NCBI GenBank assembly: GCA_921293015.1
Contig: OV121084.1
Coordinates: 50,565,864 to 50,629,863 of the forward strand
Reading direction: 5' to 3'
Source of the DNA: Phorcus lineatus
Lineage: Eukaryota > Mollusca > Gastropoda > Trochida > Trochidae
DNA length: 64,000 nt
A program made the translations under genes and the position numbers. How positions within the stretch are numbered: the first letter of the stretch is position 1; each line of letters opens with the position of its first letter. Below are positions 62,171 to 64,000 of the stretch, piece by piece. Below the pieces are notes generated by a model. That model was not told the origin of the DNA. It ran no database searches and saw only the letters and a program-made list of their open reading frames with translations.

Positions 62171-64000
62171 TAAGAAATTAAACTTGTAAATTAAGATTTC
62201 AGGGGAAATTAATTTCACTTTTATGTGAAAAATGTTATGATATGGAAAGTTTATCTAGACATATTATTAGCCTTTTATTTCGTCTGTAGCATGAGTAATT
62301 TTCAATAAGTCATTTCCTAAATAATGTTTGTGAACATTAACATAAAAATTAACGACCTGTTGCTAAGAGTAATACTAGTTGATGTAAGTTGCAATGATGA
62401 GAAACAGCGTCCTATCCGAACATTACGGTACAAATCTGTATTCCTACAACTACTACTTTCTCTTTCCCTGGATATTGATTCCAAAGTCCTGGATTATCCA
62501 GATTTGCTGATTTGTACCTCAGAGAGACACCTCATTACAACGGTGTCGGGCGATTCAGTGCGGTGTCATTACGTTAATGAATATCCTTGCATGGTCAATA
62601 TTTTCTCACAATCCCGTCTCTTAGATCTTTGGATTTTCAATTAAATACATGTCGATGTTATCAAAAGAAGATTTAATTGTTTACAACTGTGCTCCCAAAA
62701 GTCGAAAGAAGAACTTCTGTCACGCAAAGATTTGGCACGTTCTGCTTCTGTGACTGCACGAAGGTATGGCGGCCGGGAGGCCATTTATATTTCGTACATG
62801 TACGATCGCGATGACGTTCAATCGAGTACAATTTCGATACCATGTATCTGAAAAATTTAAGAAAAAAACAAAAGAGTGATACCTCATTAAAATACCTGCA
62901 ATATCGAAACTAGGGCCTAGAGGCCTATTGGTAAATGAAATCGAGAGATATCGAATTTCTGTCGTCTTGTAATCTATGTTGCCAACAAGTTTCAAGATTT
63001 TGAAGTAGCTTTTTCTGGAATTCTCATCACTTTATACCGACAGCACTTTACTGAGTAAAATGGTCCTTCTGGCCTATCATATGAAAGGCAAGCAAGCCTT
63101 TAGGGCCACAGTTCGTCGACAAGGAACATGCTGTGTACATCCTAAATGCATTGCTGCTATCGTGATTAGAACACATAGAAGCTTGAACAATTCCATTCAT
63201 AGTTAATTAGAATAATTCCACAAATCTACACCGGGGATTGACGGCTCATATATTATGCCGTGATCGTCTGTGTCAGTGTAATTCTTGCATTACAAACCAA
63301 TATTACTTTGGTAGGAAAATTCGTTTGGGTAATATTTGGCATATAATGTATATGCGTGAATAAACAGTTATTTATAAATTGACTGAACAAGAAATAGGAT
63401 CTAAATGATAATCATTAGTTGTGAAAAGTATATTTATAATTTACTTTTTTGCAATTGAACTGTTCAAATATGTTCCAAAATGATTTTATATCCGTTTTAG
63501 TTCCACAAATCTGTCCTTCAAACGATGATATCTTTATTCTAGTTCATTGTGTTCGTGTCGTCAGTACTTTTCTTCACAAATATGTTCCAAATCTGCATAA
63601 AACCGTTACATTATTCCAGAATGTTTTATTTCTCTTCACCATATCAATTTGTAGTTGATGTAATGTACAACCACGCGGTGACAATGCAACAATCGTTACA
63701 TGAATTCTTTCCAAACTGAAAAACAGCTTTGAAATGTCAATATTCTTCAGCTTTCCCACGCAGTTGACAAACAAACAAATCCTAAATCCTCGCTAAATGT
63801 TAATTGTCCTCTACAATAAGTAGTTTAGACTCTTCATAACCTCTTTGTGGGGATGCCGGACACTGGAGAGCCCTGGACTAATCTCCCCCTCCGGACACGA
63901 GGACAAATCTCTGTTCCACTTTATTGGCGAACTTTTGCTTACACTCGCTCAAGTGTCTTTCATTGGCAATAGACGATTAGGAACTTGCTGAAAGGGTTTC
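62171..64000. other. Intergenic DNA, no confident gene
   Basis: Open frames of 106 codons (62324-62644, +) and 91 codons (62720-62995, -) show no recognisable domain. No repeat was matched elsewhere. The sequence near 63850-63900 is more GC-rich but gave no assignment. The window ends inside this interval. Confidence 0.45.

Overview
The window looks like animal nuclear DNA and is probably molluscan. It is AT-rich, and its genes have short exons split by GT-AG introns and lie far apart in repeat-dense DNA. There are no bacterial-style operons or densely packed ORFs. Two protein-coding genes can be reconstructed exon by exon. C1D is on the + strand (20015-24085, 5 exons, 157 aa) and belongs to the Sas10/C1D family of exosome and rRNA-processing cofactors. 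CFAP36 (CCDC104/BARTL1) is on the - strand (34663-42517, 8 coding exons, 427 aa) and is a ciliary BART-domain protein that binds ARL3-type GTPases. They lie tail to tail, about 10.6 kb apart. The molluscan assignment rests on my memory of gastropod and bivalve repeats (a LINE/SINE-like tail ending in CTCA repeats, and a GGTGAGGTGAG-headed repeat). It is tentative.

The rest is a mosaic of mobile elements. (1) A TTAA-flanked non-autonomous DNA transposon of about 620 bp occurs at 11660-12280, 52322-52943 and, degraded, at 44132-44747. (2) A family of about 440 bp with CATTCTCTCC termini and 9-bp target duplications (Mutator-like) occurs at 39472-39911 and 28124-28534. A third copy at 11340-12415 is interrupted by the first TTAA element, a clear nested insertion. 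(3) A second Mutator-like element with inverted repeats of more than 100 bp and a 10-bp target duplication is at 26510-26953, with a remnant beside the CFAP36 promoter at 42792. (4) Two further, unrelated TTAA-flanked elements are at 17035-17795 (761 bp) and 25686-25770 (85 bp). (5) There are two non-LTR retrotransposon fragments: the 3' end of one in C1D intron 4, and a 5'-truncated one with an open 433-codon reverse-transcriptase frame at 58731-60032. (6) Several dispersed repeats occur two or three times.

Layout. 1-20 kb: no confident gene, only dispersed and tandem repeats. 20-25 kb: C1D and its 3' UTR. 25-34 kb: inter-gene interval with three MITE-like elements and a 0.7-kb GT-rich tract. 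34-42.6 kb: CFAP36 with repeats in its 3' flank and introns. 43-58.6 kb: largely featureless AT-rich DNA with two TTAA elements. 58.6-60.1 kb: LINE fragment. 61.2-61.4 kb: a near-perfect 173-bp palindrome. 61.4-64 kb: unassigned.

I found no rRNA or tRNA gene, no CRISPR array and no multigene biochemical system. The two genes act in separate processes (nuclear RNA processing and cilia). The most notable signals are the nested transposon, the palindrome, the UIM-like motifs in CFAP36 and the TCTCGCGAGA core-promoter motif upstream of CFAP36. All repeat relationships were found by eye and need alignment.
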